From Cellulosimicrobium funkei (GTDB lineage: Bacteria; Actinomycetota; Actinomycetes; Actinomycetales; Cellulomonadaceae), in NCBI RefSeq assembly GCF_001019615.1, contig NZ_JNBQ01000007.1, positions 60,131 to 124,130 on the forward strand: DNA of 64,000 nt, given 5' to 3'. This document shows positions 26,638 through 34,937 of the stretch, piece by piece; the stretch's first letter is position 1; every line of letters begins with the position of its first letter. A program made the position numbers and the translations under genes. The notes under the pieces are model-generated. The model worked only from the letters and a program-made list of their open reading frames with translations, did no database searches and had not been told where the DNA came from.

Positions 26638-27413
26638 GCGTCGTCCGACGCCGTCGTGAGCACGTCGGCCCGCCAGCACTCGGCGAGGTACGGCAGGTCC
26701 ACCTCGGTGCGCCCCGCGAGCGCCGAGTGCGTCGCGACGAGGTCGTCGATCTCGCGGAGCAACTCCTCCCGGCGTGCGTCGGGAAGTGTCAGGAGGTAGC
26801 TGCGCGACGCGGCGAGCGGGCGGAGCGACGACGTCGGGACGCGGTCGGCCCAGGGCACCGTGCGGTGCTCGGGCGGGGTGAAGAGCTGCTCGGCGAGCAC
26901 GGGCTCGCGGTAGCTGTGCTCGAGGGTGTCGCCCCGGTGGATGACCTCCGTGAACCGGCCGACCCAGTCGACCGCGTTGTCCCGGACGTTCCACACGATG
27001 CCGAGCCGTCCGCCGGGGCGCAGCACGCGCGCGATCTCCGGCTGGGCGGCGGGCGAGAACCAGTGCCACGCCTGGGCGACGAGCACGGCGTCGACGCTCG
27101 CGTCGGGGAGCGGGATCGCCTCGGCCGAGCCGGGCAGGGCCTGCGCGCCCGGGACGGACTCCGCGAGGCGCGCGCGCATCGCGTCCGAGGGCTCGACGGC
27201 GACGACGTCCAGCCCGCGAGCGACGAGCCGCTCGGTGAGCTTGCCCGTGCCCGCGGCGAGGTCGAGGACGCGGCGCGCGCCGTCGGGCAGGAGCCAGTCG
27301 ACCGCCGCGTCCGGGTACGAGGGGCGCGTGGACGCGTACTGGGCGGCGCCCTGCTCGAACGACGCGGCGCGGTCGGCGCGCGAGCCGGGGTCGGGGGAGT
27401 CTCCTGAGCTCAT
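26634..27413 (-). CDS. Class I SAM-dependent methyltransferase
   Basis: 259 residues. ASFEQGAAQYASTRPSYPDAAVDWLL is the N-terminal cap typical of the Methyltransf_11 group near tRNA or small-molecule enzymes. Motif I is VLDLAAGTGKLTERLV (about 49), then VVAVEPSDAMRARLAE, and VDAVLVAQAWHWF. The acceptor is unknown. CACCGT lies 6 bases before the ATG at 27413, a possible leaderless -10 box. The downstream DinB-like gene is translationally coupled. Confidence 0.9.
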   Translation of the reverse strand: MSSGDSPDPGSRADRAASFEQGAAQYASTRPSYPDAAVDWLLPDGARRVLDLAAGTGKLTERLVARGLDVVAVEPSDAMRARLAESVPGAQALPGSAEAIPLPDASVDAVLVAQAWHWFSPAAQPEIARVLRPGGRLGIVWNVRDNAVDWVGRFTEVIHRGDTLEHSYREPVLAEQLFTPPEHRTVPWADRVPTSSLRPLAASRSYLLTLPDARREELLREIDDLVATHSALAGRTEVDLPYLAECWRADVLTTASDDA

Positions 27414-27496
27414 GCCTCGACGGTGCCAGACGGCGGCGGGGCGCGTCGACCCGGAGGCGCACCTCCGCGCGCCCGACCCGACAGTTCGGGCCGCAT

Positions 27497-27525
27497 TTGG
27501 TCCGCGTCGTCCTGTCCGGTAATGT
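27497..27525 (+). promoter_or_regulatory. Promoter of the tRNA-Gln/tRNA-Glu operon
   Basis: TTGGTC (27497-27502), a 17-base spacer and TAATGT (27520-27525) form a recognisable sigma-70-type promoter. A perfect 8-bp hairpin (27563-27580) follows in the leader about 35 bases before the first tRNA. Confidence 0.65.
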
Positions 27526-27614
27526 TCTCGGCCGGTGGGACCTCCACGGGAGGGAGCCAGGGGACGAGTCTCGACTCGTCGCGACGACTCCCCGACAGTG
27601 GCTGGTTACCCCCT

Positions 27615-27686
27615 TGGGGTATGGTGTAATTGGCAGCACGAGTGATTCTGGTTCACTTAGTCTAGGTTCGAGTCCTGGTACCCCAG
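27615..27686 (+). tRNA. tRNA-Gln (anticodon CTG)
   Basis: 72 bases form a cloverleaf: acceptor TGGGGTA/TACCCCA with discriminator G, D-arm with TTGGCAGC, anticodon stem AGTGA/TCACT with loop TTCTGGT, and T-arm with GGTTCGAGTCC. CCA is not encoded. It is the first gene of a two-tRNA transcript. Between the two tRNAs there is a GGACCG-GAAA-CGGTCC hairpin. Confidence 0.95.
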
Positions 27687-27785
27687 CGAAGAGCTCCGGC
27701 TCAGATCGAGTGGTCAAACCCGCTCGAAACATGAGGTAGAGTTCTCGACGGAGAAACGGACCGGAAACGGTCCGAAGATCCACAG

Positions 27786-27858
27786 GCCCCCATCGTCTAG
27801 CGGCCTAGGACGTCGCCCTCTCACGGCGGTAACACGGGTTCAAATCCCGTTGGGGGTA
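27786..27858 (+). tRNA. tRNA-Glu (anticodon CTC)
   Basis: 73 bases form a cloverleaf: acceptor GCCCCCA/TGGGGGT with discriminator A, anticodon stem TCGCC/GGCGG with loop CTCTCAC, and T-arm GGGTTCAAATCCC. CCA is not encoded. A strong terminator follows 6 bases later. Confidence 0.96.
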
Positions 27859-27863
27859 CAGAG

Positions 27864-27898
27864 AAGGGCCCGGTCACCATCACGGTGACCGGGCCTTT
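27864..27898 (+). terminator. Terminator of the tRNA operon
   Basis: A perfect 12-bp stem GGCCCGGTCACC/GGTGACCGGGCC with AA/TT closing pairs and a trailing TTTGT. Confidence 0.9.
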
Positions 27899-27899
27899 G

Positions 27900-27943
27900 T
27901 CATGTGCGCAGAGGCTTCAGCTCATGTGCGCAGGGGCTTCAGC
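27900..27943. repeat. Tandem 22-bp direct repeat after the tRNA operon
   Basis: Two units beginning TCATGTGCGCAG and ending GGCTTCAGC follow each other directly and differ at one base. The remaining bases to 28078 hold no gene that I can support. Confidence 0.7.
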
Positions 27944-28078
27944 GGCGCGCGACGCGACGTGTCGTGGTGCGGGTGCGCCCCGGTGTGGCGAAGGTCGCGG
28001 CCCGCGGTGTGGAGGGTCGATCCCCGTGCTGGCACGACGGACGCGTCAGTCCGCGTTCGTGAGCTCGTCGAGGTGCCG

Positions 28079-29062
28079 TCAGGGCGCTCCGTCGCGACCC
28101 GGGCCGGGCTCGTAGGGCTTCGGGATCGGCGTCGAAGTGGGGCGCGGGTGGATGACCGGCACGTAGGTCGCCCGGTGCTCCCCGGAGATGGCCCAGCCGG
28201 GCTCGTCGTCGTGAGGCTCCGCGGGGTGCTCGCCGCCGAGCCGCCTCTCCCTGCGTCCCGCGGCGCCCTGTGCCGCCTCCGGCGGTCCCGCGACCGGGAT
28301 GGGCTGCGTCGGCCCGCTCGACTCGCCGGCCGCGCGCCCGGGGACCACGACGACCCGCTGGTCGGCGGGGGGCGGTGCGGGGACGGGCGGCAGGGTCTCG
28401 GCCGGGCTGCGGCCGTCCCACGCGGGCGCGGGCTCGACCGGTGCCGGCTCGGCCGGCTGGGGAGGGCGCGGGCCTGGCGGCGGGATCGTCGCGGGGGCGG
28501 CGCCCTGGGGGCCGCCCTGGACCTGGCCGGCGCCGCTCGACGGTGCCGTGCCGGGGCGGCTGCCCGGCGTGAAGAGCGTGTCGCACAGGAGCCGGTACGT
28601 CGCGTCGGGGTGGGAGACCCAGTCGATCTGGCGCAGCGCCTGGTCCTGCCCGGCGGACTCCAGGAGGAACTGCCCGTAGCCGAACACGCGCCCGACGGGC
28701 GACCGCCCGTAGTTCATGTCCGTGACCTTGGTGAGCGGCATCATCGCGACCTTGTGCGTGATGAGCCCGTACAGCAGGAGCAGGCGCTTGTCGGTGGCGA
28801 CGAACCACTCGTTGCGCCACTCGAAGACCTTCCACACCAGGCGCCCGGCGAGGATCAGCCACAGCCACCAGAGGAAGAGCACGCCGTCCCCGACGGCGGG
28901 GCCGGCCTGCACGACGAGCCAGGCGACGACGAACGCCCCCGCGACGGCGGTCACGACGGGCTCGAGCAGCATCCCCCAGTGGTGGCGCGTGGCCACCACG
29001 ACCCGCTCGCCGCTCAGCACGTAGCGGTCGAGGATCTTGCTGCGGGGACGGCCGCGGGCCAC
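28079..29062 (-). CDS. Bacterial PH-domain (bPH2) membrane protein with proline-rich tail
   Basis: 327 residues. Two close membrane segments (about 27-70) are followed by a bPH2/DUF304 domain (about 75-165: RNEWFVATDKRLLLLYGLITHKVAMMPLTKVTDMNY...FGYGQFLLESAGQDQALRQI). A long Pro/Ala-rich disordered cytoplasmic tail follows (about 175-327). Function is unknown; such proteins are thought to sit in the membrane and recruit partners. The GTG at 29062 follows the stop of a 55-residue membrane protein by two bases, so the two are co-translated. Confidence 0.8.
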   Translation of the reverse strand: MARGRPRSKILDRYVLSGERVVVATRHHWGMLLEPVVTAVAGAFVVAWLVVQAGPAVGDGVLFLWWLWLILAGRLVWKVFEWRNEWFVATDKRLLLLYGLITHKVAMMPLTKVTDMNYGRSPVGRVFGYGQFLLESAGQDQALRQIDWVSHPDATYRLLCDTLFTPGSRPGTAPSSGAGQVQGGPQGAAPATIPPPGPRPPQPAEPAPVEPAPAWDGRSPAETLPPVPAPPPADQRVVVVPGRAAGESSGPTQPIPVAGPPEAAQGAAGRRERRLGGEHPAEPHDDEPGWAISGEHRATYVPVIHPRPTSTPIPKPYEPGPGRDGAP

Positions 29063-29064
29063 GG

Positions 29065-29232
29065 TCAGTCCAGGAGCGAGTTGAAGAACTGCCCGATGGA
29101 GCTGAAGGCGCCGACGATGACGTCCCAGATGCCCTCGACGATGTCGGCGGCGCGGTCGGGGCTCCTGATGACGGCATAGACGGCGAAGATCACCAGGACC
29201 CAGATCAGGGTCATCTTCACCTTCGGATGCAT
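29065..29232 (-). CDS. 55-residue single-span membrane protein
   Basis: Small protein starting MHPKVKMTLIWVLVIFAVYAVI, one membrane helix near the N-terminus, then a short amphipathic C-terminal half (ADIVEGIWDVIVGAFSSIGQFFNSLLD). GAGGAG lies 5 bases before the ATG at 29232, which makes it a convincing gene despite its length. It directly precedes the PH-domain membrane protein (two bases between stop and start), so it is probably its partner. I know of no assigned function. Confidence 0.75.
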   Translation of the reverse strand: MHPKVKMTLIWVLVIFAVYAVIRSPDRAADIVEGIWDVIVGAFSSIGQFFNSLLD

Positions 29233-29385
29233 CGGGACTCCTCGTGTCGCGGGATCGGACGGTCAGGTGCGCCCCCTGCCGCCACCGGGCCGTCCGGCGC
29301 CGGGGCACGCACAGCATGGCAGCAGCCGGTGACATTTTGACAGGGCACGTCCCGTTTGCGGCCCGCGGCACGCCGAACCCGACGT

Positions 29386-29446
29386 GCCGAACCCGGGGCT
29401 GTCGCCGGGCTCGGCGGCCGAGCCCGGCCACATCCCCGGGTTCGGC
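29386..29446. repeat. Palindrome family A copy 2
   Basis: Outer arms GCCGAACCCGGGG / CCCCGGGTTCGGC and inner arms GCCGGGCTCGG / CCGAGCCCGGC form a 61-bp nested palindrome. The outer arms are identical to those of the element at 2901-2965. It lies 10 bases past the iclR stop. Confidence 0.85.
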
Positions 29447-29455
29447 GCGTCCCTG

Positions 29456-30175
29456 CTACTCGCCGGCGCGGCGCAGCACCTCGGTGAGACGGTTGGCGGC
29501 GGCCACGACCGACCCGGAGTGCAGGCGGCCGGGCTGTCGGCTCAGGCGCTCGACCGGGCCGGAGATGGAGACCGCGGCGACGACGCGGCCGGACGGCCCA
29601 CGGACGGGCGCGGAGACCGACGCGACCCCGAGCTCGCGCTCGGAGACGGACTGGGCCCACCCGCGGCGTCGGACGCCGGAGAGGATCGTGGCCGTGAAGA
29701 CCGCCTCGCGCAGGCCGCGGTGGAGGCGGTCGGGCTCCTCCCACGCGAGCAGGATCTGCGCCGCGGAGCCCGCGTTCATCGTGAGCGTCGCGCCGACCGG
29801 GATCGAGTCGCGCAGGCCCACCGGGCGCTCGGCGGCCGCGACGCAGATGCGGTGGTCGCCCTGGCGGCGGTAGAGCTGGGCGCTCTCGCCCGTGTGGTCG
29901 CGCAGCGCGGTGAGCACGGGGTTCGCGGCGGCGAGCAGGCGGTCCTCGCCGGCGGCCGTCGCGAGCTCGTTGAGCCGCGGACCGAGGACGAAACGACCCT
30001 GCATGTCGCGGGCGACCATGCGGTGGTGCTCGAGCGCGACCGCGAGGCGGTGCGCCGTCGGGCGGGCCAGGCCGGTGGCCGTGACGAGCTGGGCGAGGGT
30101 GGCCGGTCCGGACTCCAGGGCGCCCAGGACGGAGGCCGCCTTGTCCAGCACTCCGACTCCGCTAGTATTGTCCAT
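29456..30175 (-). CDS. IclR-family regulator of leuCD (NdgR/LtbR type)
   Basis: 239 residues. The N-terminal winged helix (VGVLDKAASVLGALESGPATLAQLVTATGLARPTAHRLAVALE) is followed by the IclR effector domain (about 70-235; SIPVGATLTMNAGSAAQILLAW, GVASVSAPVRGPSGRVVAAVSISG). In Streptomyces NdgR and Corynebacterium LtbR, the IclR gene divergent from leuCD controls leucine biosynthesis, and this gene sits in the same place. The ATG at 30175 lies 6 bases after CAATAT with TTGCAT 17 bases further up, so it is leaderless. A palindrome in that spacer suggests autoregulation. Confidence 0.93.
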   Translation of the reverse strand: MDNTSGVGVLDKAASVLGALESGPATLAQLVTATGLARPTAHRLAVALEHHRMVARDMQGRFVLGPRLNELATAAGEDRLLAAANPVLTALRDHTGESAQLYRRQGDHRICVAAAERPVGLRDSIPVGATLTMNAGSAAQILLAWEEPDRLHRGLREAVFTATILSGVRRRGWAQSVSERELGVASVSAPVRGPSGRVVAAVSISGPVERLSRQPGRLHSGSVVAAANRLTEVLRRAGE

Positions 30176-30181
30176 AGGTCG

Positions 30182-30210
30182 ATATTGACGTCTCACGCAC
30201 TGAGATGCAA
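30182..30210 (-). promoter_or_regulatory. iclR promoter with embedded palindromic operator
   Basis: On the minus strand TTGCAT (30210-30205), a 17-base spacer and CAATAT (30187-30182) form a clear promoter. The spacer and the -35 end hold TCTCACGCACTGAGA (30191-30205 on the plus strand), a 5-bp inverted repeat around five bases. This is probably the IclR binding site controlling both iclR and leuCD. Confidence 0.65.
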
Positions 30211-30309
30211 GTCCGGCACGGATGTTCCACCCGCTGGACGTTCTCCCCGGCAGGCTGCCGGACGGCGGACGATCGACCCAGGCGGTTCTCCATACCCCCC
30301 AGGAGCACC

Positions 30310-31818
30310 GTGACAGACGACGAGGAGATGAGCTACATGGCCGGCACGCTGGCGGAGAAGGTCTGGGACGCGCACCTGGTGCGACGAGGCACCGACGGGT
30401 CGCCCGACCTCCTCTACATCGACCTCCACCTCGTGCACGAGGTCACCAGCCCTCAGGCGTTCGAGGGTCTGCGCCTCGCGGGCCGTCCGGTGCGCCGTCC
30501 CGACCTCACGATCGCGACCGAGGACCACAACACCCCGACGCTGGACATCGACCTGCCGATCGCGGACCTCACGAGCCGCACGCAGATCGACACGCTGCGC
30601 AACAACGCGCGCGAGTTCGGCGTCCGCATCCACTCGCTCGGCGACGCCGACCAGGGCATCGTGCACCAGGTCGGGCCGCAGCTCGGCCTCACCATGCCGG
30701 GCCTGACGGTCGTCTGCGGCGACTCGCACACCTCGACGCACGGCGCCTTCGGCGCGCTCGCGTTCGGCATCGGCACGTCCGAGGTCGAGCACGTCCTCGC
30801 CACGCAGACGCTGCCGCTCGCGCCGTTCAAGACCATGGCGATCAACGTCGACGGCGAGCTGCCCCCGGGCGCGACGAGCAAGGACATCATCCTCGCGATC
30901 ATCGCCAAGATCGGCACCGGCGGCGGTCAGGGCTACGTCCTGGAGTACCGCGGCGAGGCCATCCGCAAGCTCTCGATGGAGGCGCGGATGACGATCTGCA
31001 ACATGTCGATCGAGGCGGGCGCCCGCGCCGGCATGATCGCCCCGGACGACACCACGTTCGAGTACCTCAAGGGCCGCCCGCACGCGCCCGAGGGCGCGGA
31101 CTGGGACGCGGCCGTCGAGTACTGGCGCACGCTGCGCTCCGACGACGACGCCGTCTTCGACACCGAGGTCACGCTCCGCGCGTCCGACCTCGAGCCCTTC
31201 GTCACCTGGGGCACCAACCCGGGCCAGGGCCTGCCGATCTCCGCGACCGTGCCCGTCCCCGAGGAGATCGCGGACGAGAACGAGCGCGTCGCCGCCGAGC
31301 GCGCGATCGAGTACATGGGCCTCACGCCCGGCCAGCCGCTGCGCGAGGTGTCCGTGGACACCGTGTTCATCGGGTCGTGCACCAACGGCCGCATCGAGGA
31401 CCTGCGCTCCGTCGCCAAGGTCGTGCAGGGCAAGCAGAAGGCCGACGGCGTGCGCGTCCTCGTGGTCCCGGCCTCCGCGCGCGTGCGTCTCCAGGCCGAG
31501 GCCGAGGGCCTCGACAAGATCTTCCTCGACTTCGGCGCCGAGTGGCGCAACGCGGGCTGCTCGATGTGCCTCGGCATGAACCCCGACCAGCTCCAGCCGG
31601 GGGAGCGCGCCGCGTCGACGTCGAACCGCAACTTCGAGGGCCGCCAGGGCAAGGGCGGGCGCACGCACCTCGTGTCGCCGCTCGTCGCCGCGGCCACCGC
31701 GCTGCGCGGGACGCTCTCCTCGCTGAGCGACCTCGACCTGCCCGAGGGCACCGACATCACGTCCTTCGACGGCACGCCGCTCGCGCCGCTCGACCCGCGC
31801 GTCCTCGTGCAGGTCTGA
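30310..31818 (+). CDS. leuC: 3-isopropylmalate dehydratase large subunit
   Basis: 502-residue aconitase-type [4Fe-4S] subunit that, with LeuD, converts 2-isopropylmalate to 3-isopropylmalate in leucine synthesis. Visible features are [10 protein letters not shown] at the start, [48 protein letters not shown], and the cluster cysteines in [14 protein letters not shown] and [12 protein letters not shown]. The GTG at 30310 has AGGAG 4 bases upstream; an ATG 18 bases later is a close alternative. leuD follows after 56 bases. Confidence 0.97.
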   Translation: MTDDEEMSYMAGTLAEKVWDAHLVRRGTDGSPDLLYIDLHLVHEVTSPQAFEGLRLAGRPVRRPDLTIATEDHNTPTLDIDLPIADLTSRTQIDTLRNNAREFGVRIHSLGDADQGIVHQVGPQLGLTMPGLTVVCGDSHTSTHGAFGALAFGIGTSEVEHVLATQTLPLAPFKTMAINVDGELPPGATSKDIILAIIAKIGTGGGQGYVLEYRGEAIRKLSMEARMTICNMSIEAGARAGMIAPDDTTFEYLKGRPHAPEGADWDAAVEYWRTLRSDDDAVFDTEVTLRASDLEPFVTWGTNPGQGLPISATVPVPEEIADENERVAAERAIEYMGLTPGQPLREVSVDTVFIGSCTNGRIEDLRSVAKVVQGKQKADGVRVLVVPASARVRLQAEAEGLDKIFLDFGAEWRNAGCSMCLGMNPDQLQPGERAASTSNRNFEGRQGKGGRTHLVSPLVAAATALRGTLSSLSDLDLPEGTDITSFDGTPLAPLDPRVLVQV

Positions 31819-31874
31819 GCACCCGCGCCGCGCTGCCCCACTCGTCGCCCCGAAGACTCGAAGAGGTTCCTGCC

Positions 31875-32513
31875 ATGGAGAAGTTCACGACCCACACCGG
31901 CGTCGGCGTCCCGCTGCGCCGCAGCAACGTCGACACCGACCAGATCATCCCCGCCGTCTACCTCAAGCGCGTCACGCGCACGGGGTTCGAGGACGCGCTG
32001 TTCGCCGCCTGGCGCGGTGACCCCACGTTCGTCCTCAACCAGGACGCCTACCGCGCGGGCTCCGTCCTCGTCGCCGGGCCCGACTTCGGCACCGGCTCGT
32101 CGCGCGAGCACGCCGTGTGGGCGCTCAAGGACTACGGCTTCCGCGTCGTCCTGGCGTCGCGCTTCGCCGACATCTTCCGCGGCAACTCCGGCAAGCAGGG
32201 CCTCGTCGCCGGGATCGTCGCACAGGAGGACATCGAGCTCCTCTGGAAGATCCTCGAGACCAACCCGGGCACCGAGGTGACCGTGGACCTGGTCGCCCGC
32301 ACGGCGTCCGCGCAGGACGTCACGGTGCCGTTCCAGATCGACGACTACACGCGCTGGCGCCTCATGGAGGGCCTGGACGACATCGGCCTGACCCTCCAGC
32401 ACGAGGACGAGATCTCCGCGTTCGAGGCGACGCGCGCGTCGTGGCGCCCCAGGACGCTGCCGGCGAAGACGCTGCCCAAGGTCGAGATCGAGGCGGCGCG
32501 CCCCGTCGGCTGA
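31875..32513 (+). CDS. leuD: 3-isopropylmalate dehydratase small subunit
   Basis: 212-residue swivel-domain subunit that forms the LeuCD complex. Characteristic segments are [71 protein letters not shown] and, near the end, the [28 protein letters not shown] helix that closes the fold. Length is normal. AGAGGTTCC precedes the ATG at 31875. It is the last gene of the leuCD transcript and is followed by a hairpin at 32530. Confidence 0.97.
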   Translation: MEKFTTHTGVGVPLRRSNVDTDQIIPAVYLKRVTRTGFEDALFAAWRGDPTFVLNQDAYRAGSVLVAGPDFGTGSSREHAVWALKDYGFRVVLASRFADIFRGNSGKQGLVAGIVAQEDIELLWKILETNPGTEVTVDLVARTASAQDVTVPFQIDDYTRWRLMEGLDDIGLTLQHEDEISAFEATRASWRPRTLPAKTLPKVEIEAARPVG

Positions 32514-32529
32514 CGGATCGCGCCGCCGG

Positions 32530-32579
32530 GAGGCGGGCGCGCGGAGACGACGACACGTCGGTTCCGCGGCGCCCGCCTC
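32530..32579 (+). terminator. Terminator after leuD
   Basis: An 11-bp perfect stem GAGGCGGGCGC/GCGCCCGCCTC with a 28-base loop lies between the convergent leuD and luciferase-like genes and can serve both. Confidence 0.6.
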
Positions 32580-32587
32580 TCGCCGTC

Positions 32588-33499
32588 TCAGGGGCGCGGC
32601 GGGCCGGCGTCGATCGCGGCGAGGAGCGACTCCGGGGTCGCGGTGTCGGGGTTCCAGCGGGACTCGACCCACCAGGTCGCTCCGGCGTCGGCGAGGCCGG
32701 CGAGCTGGTCCGCCGCAGCGGCACGGTCGGCCGGGAGCTCGCCCTGGACGACGACGTCGAACGGCCGGCCCGCGTCGAGGCCCAGCTCCGCCCGGCGCGC
32801 GGTGAGCCACGCGACCAGGGCGGAGACGTCGTCGGGCGTGGGCACGTCGAAGCCGCGCTCGCCACGGAGCTGGAGCACGATCCCGTCGGCGCGCAGCGCG
32901 CGGTCGAGGGAGCGCAGCGGCGGTCGCTCGGCGTCCCAGACGCCCACCGGCCACACCGGCACGTGGTGCCCGACGACCGGGCGCTCCACGGGCCGCGGGA
33001 GGAAGAGCATCTCGCCCGCGTGCACGTGCGTGCCGTCGAAGGCGAACTTCTCCCCGGACCAGGCGCGGTCGAGGTAGGCGATCGCGTCGTCGAGGAGCTC
33101 CGCACGCTCGCGCAGGGACTGGAGCTGGCCCGGGACGGCGGAGAAGCCGCCGTCGTCGAGCACGCCCACGCCGACGGGCAGGACCAGGCGCCCGCCGGAC
33201 AGGTGGTCGACGGTCAGCGCCTGCCGCACGACCTCCCACGGCCGGCGGCGGGGGAGGGCGAAGACCATCGCCCCGAGCGCGATGCGCTCCGTCCGGACCG
33301 CCGCCGCGGCGAGCACCGCCCACGGGTCGAACGTGTCGACCGGCATCGACAGCAGGCTCAGCCCGTCCCACGAGAAGAACCCGTCCCAGCCGGACTCCTC
33401 CGCCCCGACCGCCATGTCCAGCACCTGTGCCGCGGAGCCGAAGCTCCCGACCACCCCGACCTTGATCCCCGACCCTGTCTCCGTCGTCGCTGCGCTCAT
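32588..33499 (-). CDS. LLM-class (luciferase-like) flavin-dependent oxidoreductase
   Basis: 303-residue TIM-barrel flavin oxidoreductase using FMN or F420. Family signs are KVGVVGSFGSAAQVLDMAVGAEESGWDGFFSWDG, AAVRTERIALGAMVFALPRRRPWEVVRQALTVDHLSGGRLVLPVGVG and the LDRAWSGEKFAFDGTHVH segment. The substrate is unknown. The ATG at 33499 lies 7 bases after TAGCGT, fitting leaderless expression; an upstream in-frame ATG at 33586 would lie inside a palindromic repeat and is rejected. Its 3' end faces leuD. Confidence 0.88.
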   Translation of the reverse strand: MSAATTETGSGIKVGVVGSFGSAAQVLDMAVGAEESGWDGFFSWDGLSLLSMPVDTFDPWAVLAAAAVRTERIALGAMVFALPRRRPWEVVRQALTVDHLSGGRLVLPVGVGVLDDGGFSAVPGQLQSLRERAELLDDAIAYLDRAWSGEKFAFDGTHVHAGEMLFLPRPVERPVVGHHVPVWPVGVWDAERPPLRSLDRALRADGIVLQLRGERGFDVPTPDDVSALVAWLTARRAELGLDAGRPFDVVVQGELPADRAAAADQLAGLADAGATWWVESRWNPDTATPESLLAAIDAGPPRP

Positions 33500-33532
33500 C
33501 CGGCAGACGCTACGCCCCGCCACCCACACCGT

Positions 33533-33589
33533 TGAGTGCATGAAATCGTCGCGTTCCGGTACGTCGCGCGCGACTATTTCATGCACTCA
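33533..33589. repeat. Palindrome family B copy 2
   Basis: 21-base arms (33533-33553 and 33569-33589) match with one mismatch around a 15-base loop. The outer TGAGTGCA.GA and its complement are shared with the element at 11105-11166. It lies between two genes on the minus strand and may terminate the upstream CNNM gene. Confidence 0.85.
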
Positions 33590-33593
33590 GCGG

Positions 33594-34901
33594 TCAGGGG
33601 AGCGGGGTGACGTCGAGGCGGACGATGCGGCGGCGGGCGACGTCGGTCACGGTGAGGCGACGGTCGTCGACGTCGACGTGGTCGCCGACCACCGCGAGCC
33701 GCCCGAGCTGCGCGACGACGTACCCGGCGACGGTCTCGTAGGGGCCGTCGGGCAGCTCGACGCCGGTGCGCCGGGCGAACTCCTCGATCGTCTGGCCGGC
33801 GTCGACGCTCGTCGCGGTGCCGTGCTCGCGCGCCGGTGACGGCTCGTCGGGGTCGTACTCGTCGCGGATGTCTCCCACGAGCTCCTCGACGAGGTCCTCG
33901 AGCGTGACGATCCCGTCGGTCCCGCCGTACTCGTCGACCACGACGGCGATGTGCACGCCCTCGCGGCGCATCTGCGACATCGCGGGCAGCACGGTGTTGG
34001 TCGCGGGCAGGGCGAGGATCGGGCGGACGACGTCGCGCACCGCGAGGGCGCGCCCCGTCGCCGGGTCGGTCGCCGGGTGGTCGGGGCAGTCGCGCCCGAG
34101 GAGGTCGCGCACGTGGAGGAAGCCCACGACGTCGTCGAAGTCGTCCCCGGTCACGGGGTAGCGCGAGTACGGGCCGGCCGCGACGGTCGCGGCGGCCTCG
34201 GCGAGCGACGTGTCGGCACGGAGGAACGCGACCTCGCCACGCGGCGTCATGGCCTCGGCGAGCGACCGGTCGCCCGCCTGGAACACGTCGTCGAGGATGC
34301 GGCGCTCGTCCTCGGGCAGCGACTCGTGCGCGAGCACGATCTCGCGCAGCTCCTCCTCGCTCATCTCCTCGCTGCGTGCGGACGGGTCGCCGCCGAGCAG
34401 CCGCACGACGCCGTCGGTCGAGCGCGAGAGCAGCCAGATGACCGGCCGCATGAGCGTCGCGAAGCGGTCGAGGGGCGGCGCGACGACGAGCGCGACCCCG
34501 GCCGACCGCTGGAGCGCGATGCGCTTGGGCACGAGCTCGCCGAGCACGAGGGACAGGTACGCGATGACGAGCGTCAGCCCGACGAGCGCGACCGTGTCGG
34601 CGAGCGTCGCCGACAGCCCGAGGTCCTCGAGCGCGGGCGCGAGGTCGGGGGCGAGCGTCGAGGCGCCGTACGCCGCGGAGAAGAAGCCCGCGACGGTGAC
34701 CCCGATCTGCACGGCGGCGAGGAACCGGTTGGGGTCGCGTGCGACTGCCGCGACCCGCGCGCCGCGCGCCGACTGCTTCTCGAGGCGCGAGACCTGGCTC
34801 TCGCGCAGGGACACGAGCGCGATCTCGGTACCCGCGAACACGCCGCCGACGAGGATGAAGAGCAGGACGAGGCCGATGTTGGCCCAGGTGCCGGAGTCCA
34901 T
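33594..34901 (-). CDS. CNNM/HlyC-CorC family membrane protein with CBS domains (1 of 3)
   Basis: 435 residues. The N-terminal DUF21/CNNM membrane domain (about 1-185, with GGVFAGTEIALVSLRESQVSRLEKQ and LVLGELVPKRIALQR) is followed by a CBS pair (about 205-335; MTPRGEVAFLRADTSL, HIAVVVDEYGGTDGIVTLEDLVEELVGDIRDE) and a CorC_HlyC domain (about 350-430). These proteins are linked to magnesium or cobalt efflux and membrane stress. The DUF808 gene ends 36 bases upstream. Two further paralogues lie at 56759-59217. Confidence 0.9.
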   Translation of the reverse strand: MDSGTWANIGLVLLFILVGGVFAGTEIALVSLRESQVSRLEKQSARGARVAAVARDPNRFLAAVQIGVTVAGFFSAAYGASTLAPDLAPALEDLGLSATLADTVALVGLTLVIAYLSLVLGELVPKRIALQRSAGVALVVAPPLDRFATLMRPVIWLLSRSTDGVVRLLGGDPSARSEEMSEEELREIVLAHESLPEDERRILDDVFQAGDRSLAEAMTPRGEVAFLRADTSLAEAAATVAAGPYSRYPVTGDDFDDVVGFLHVRDLLGRDCPDHPATDPATGRALAVRDVVRPILALPATNTVLPAMSQMRREGVHIAVVVDEYGGTDGIVTLEDLVEELVGDIRDEYDPDEPSPAREHGTATSVDAGQTIEEFARRTGVELPDGPYETVAGYVVAQLGRLAVVGDHVDVDDRRLTVTDVARRRIVRLDVTPLP

Positions 34902-34937
34902 GCCTCATCCAAGCAGGCCGCCCGGCCCGCCGCGGGA

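Noticed and set aside
27615..27943. Integrated element at the tRNA genes
   Set aside because: No integrase, no duplicated tRNA 3' end and no phage genes nearby; only a short tandem repeat.
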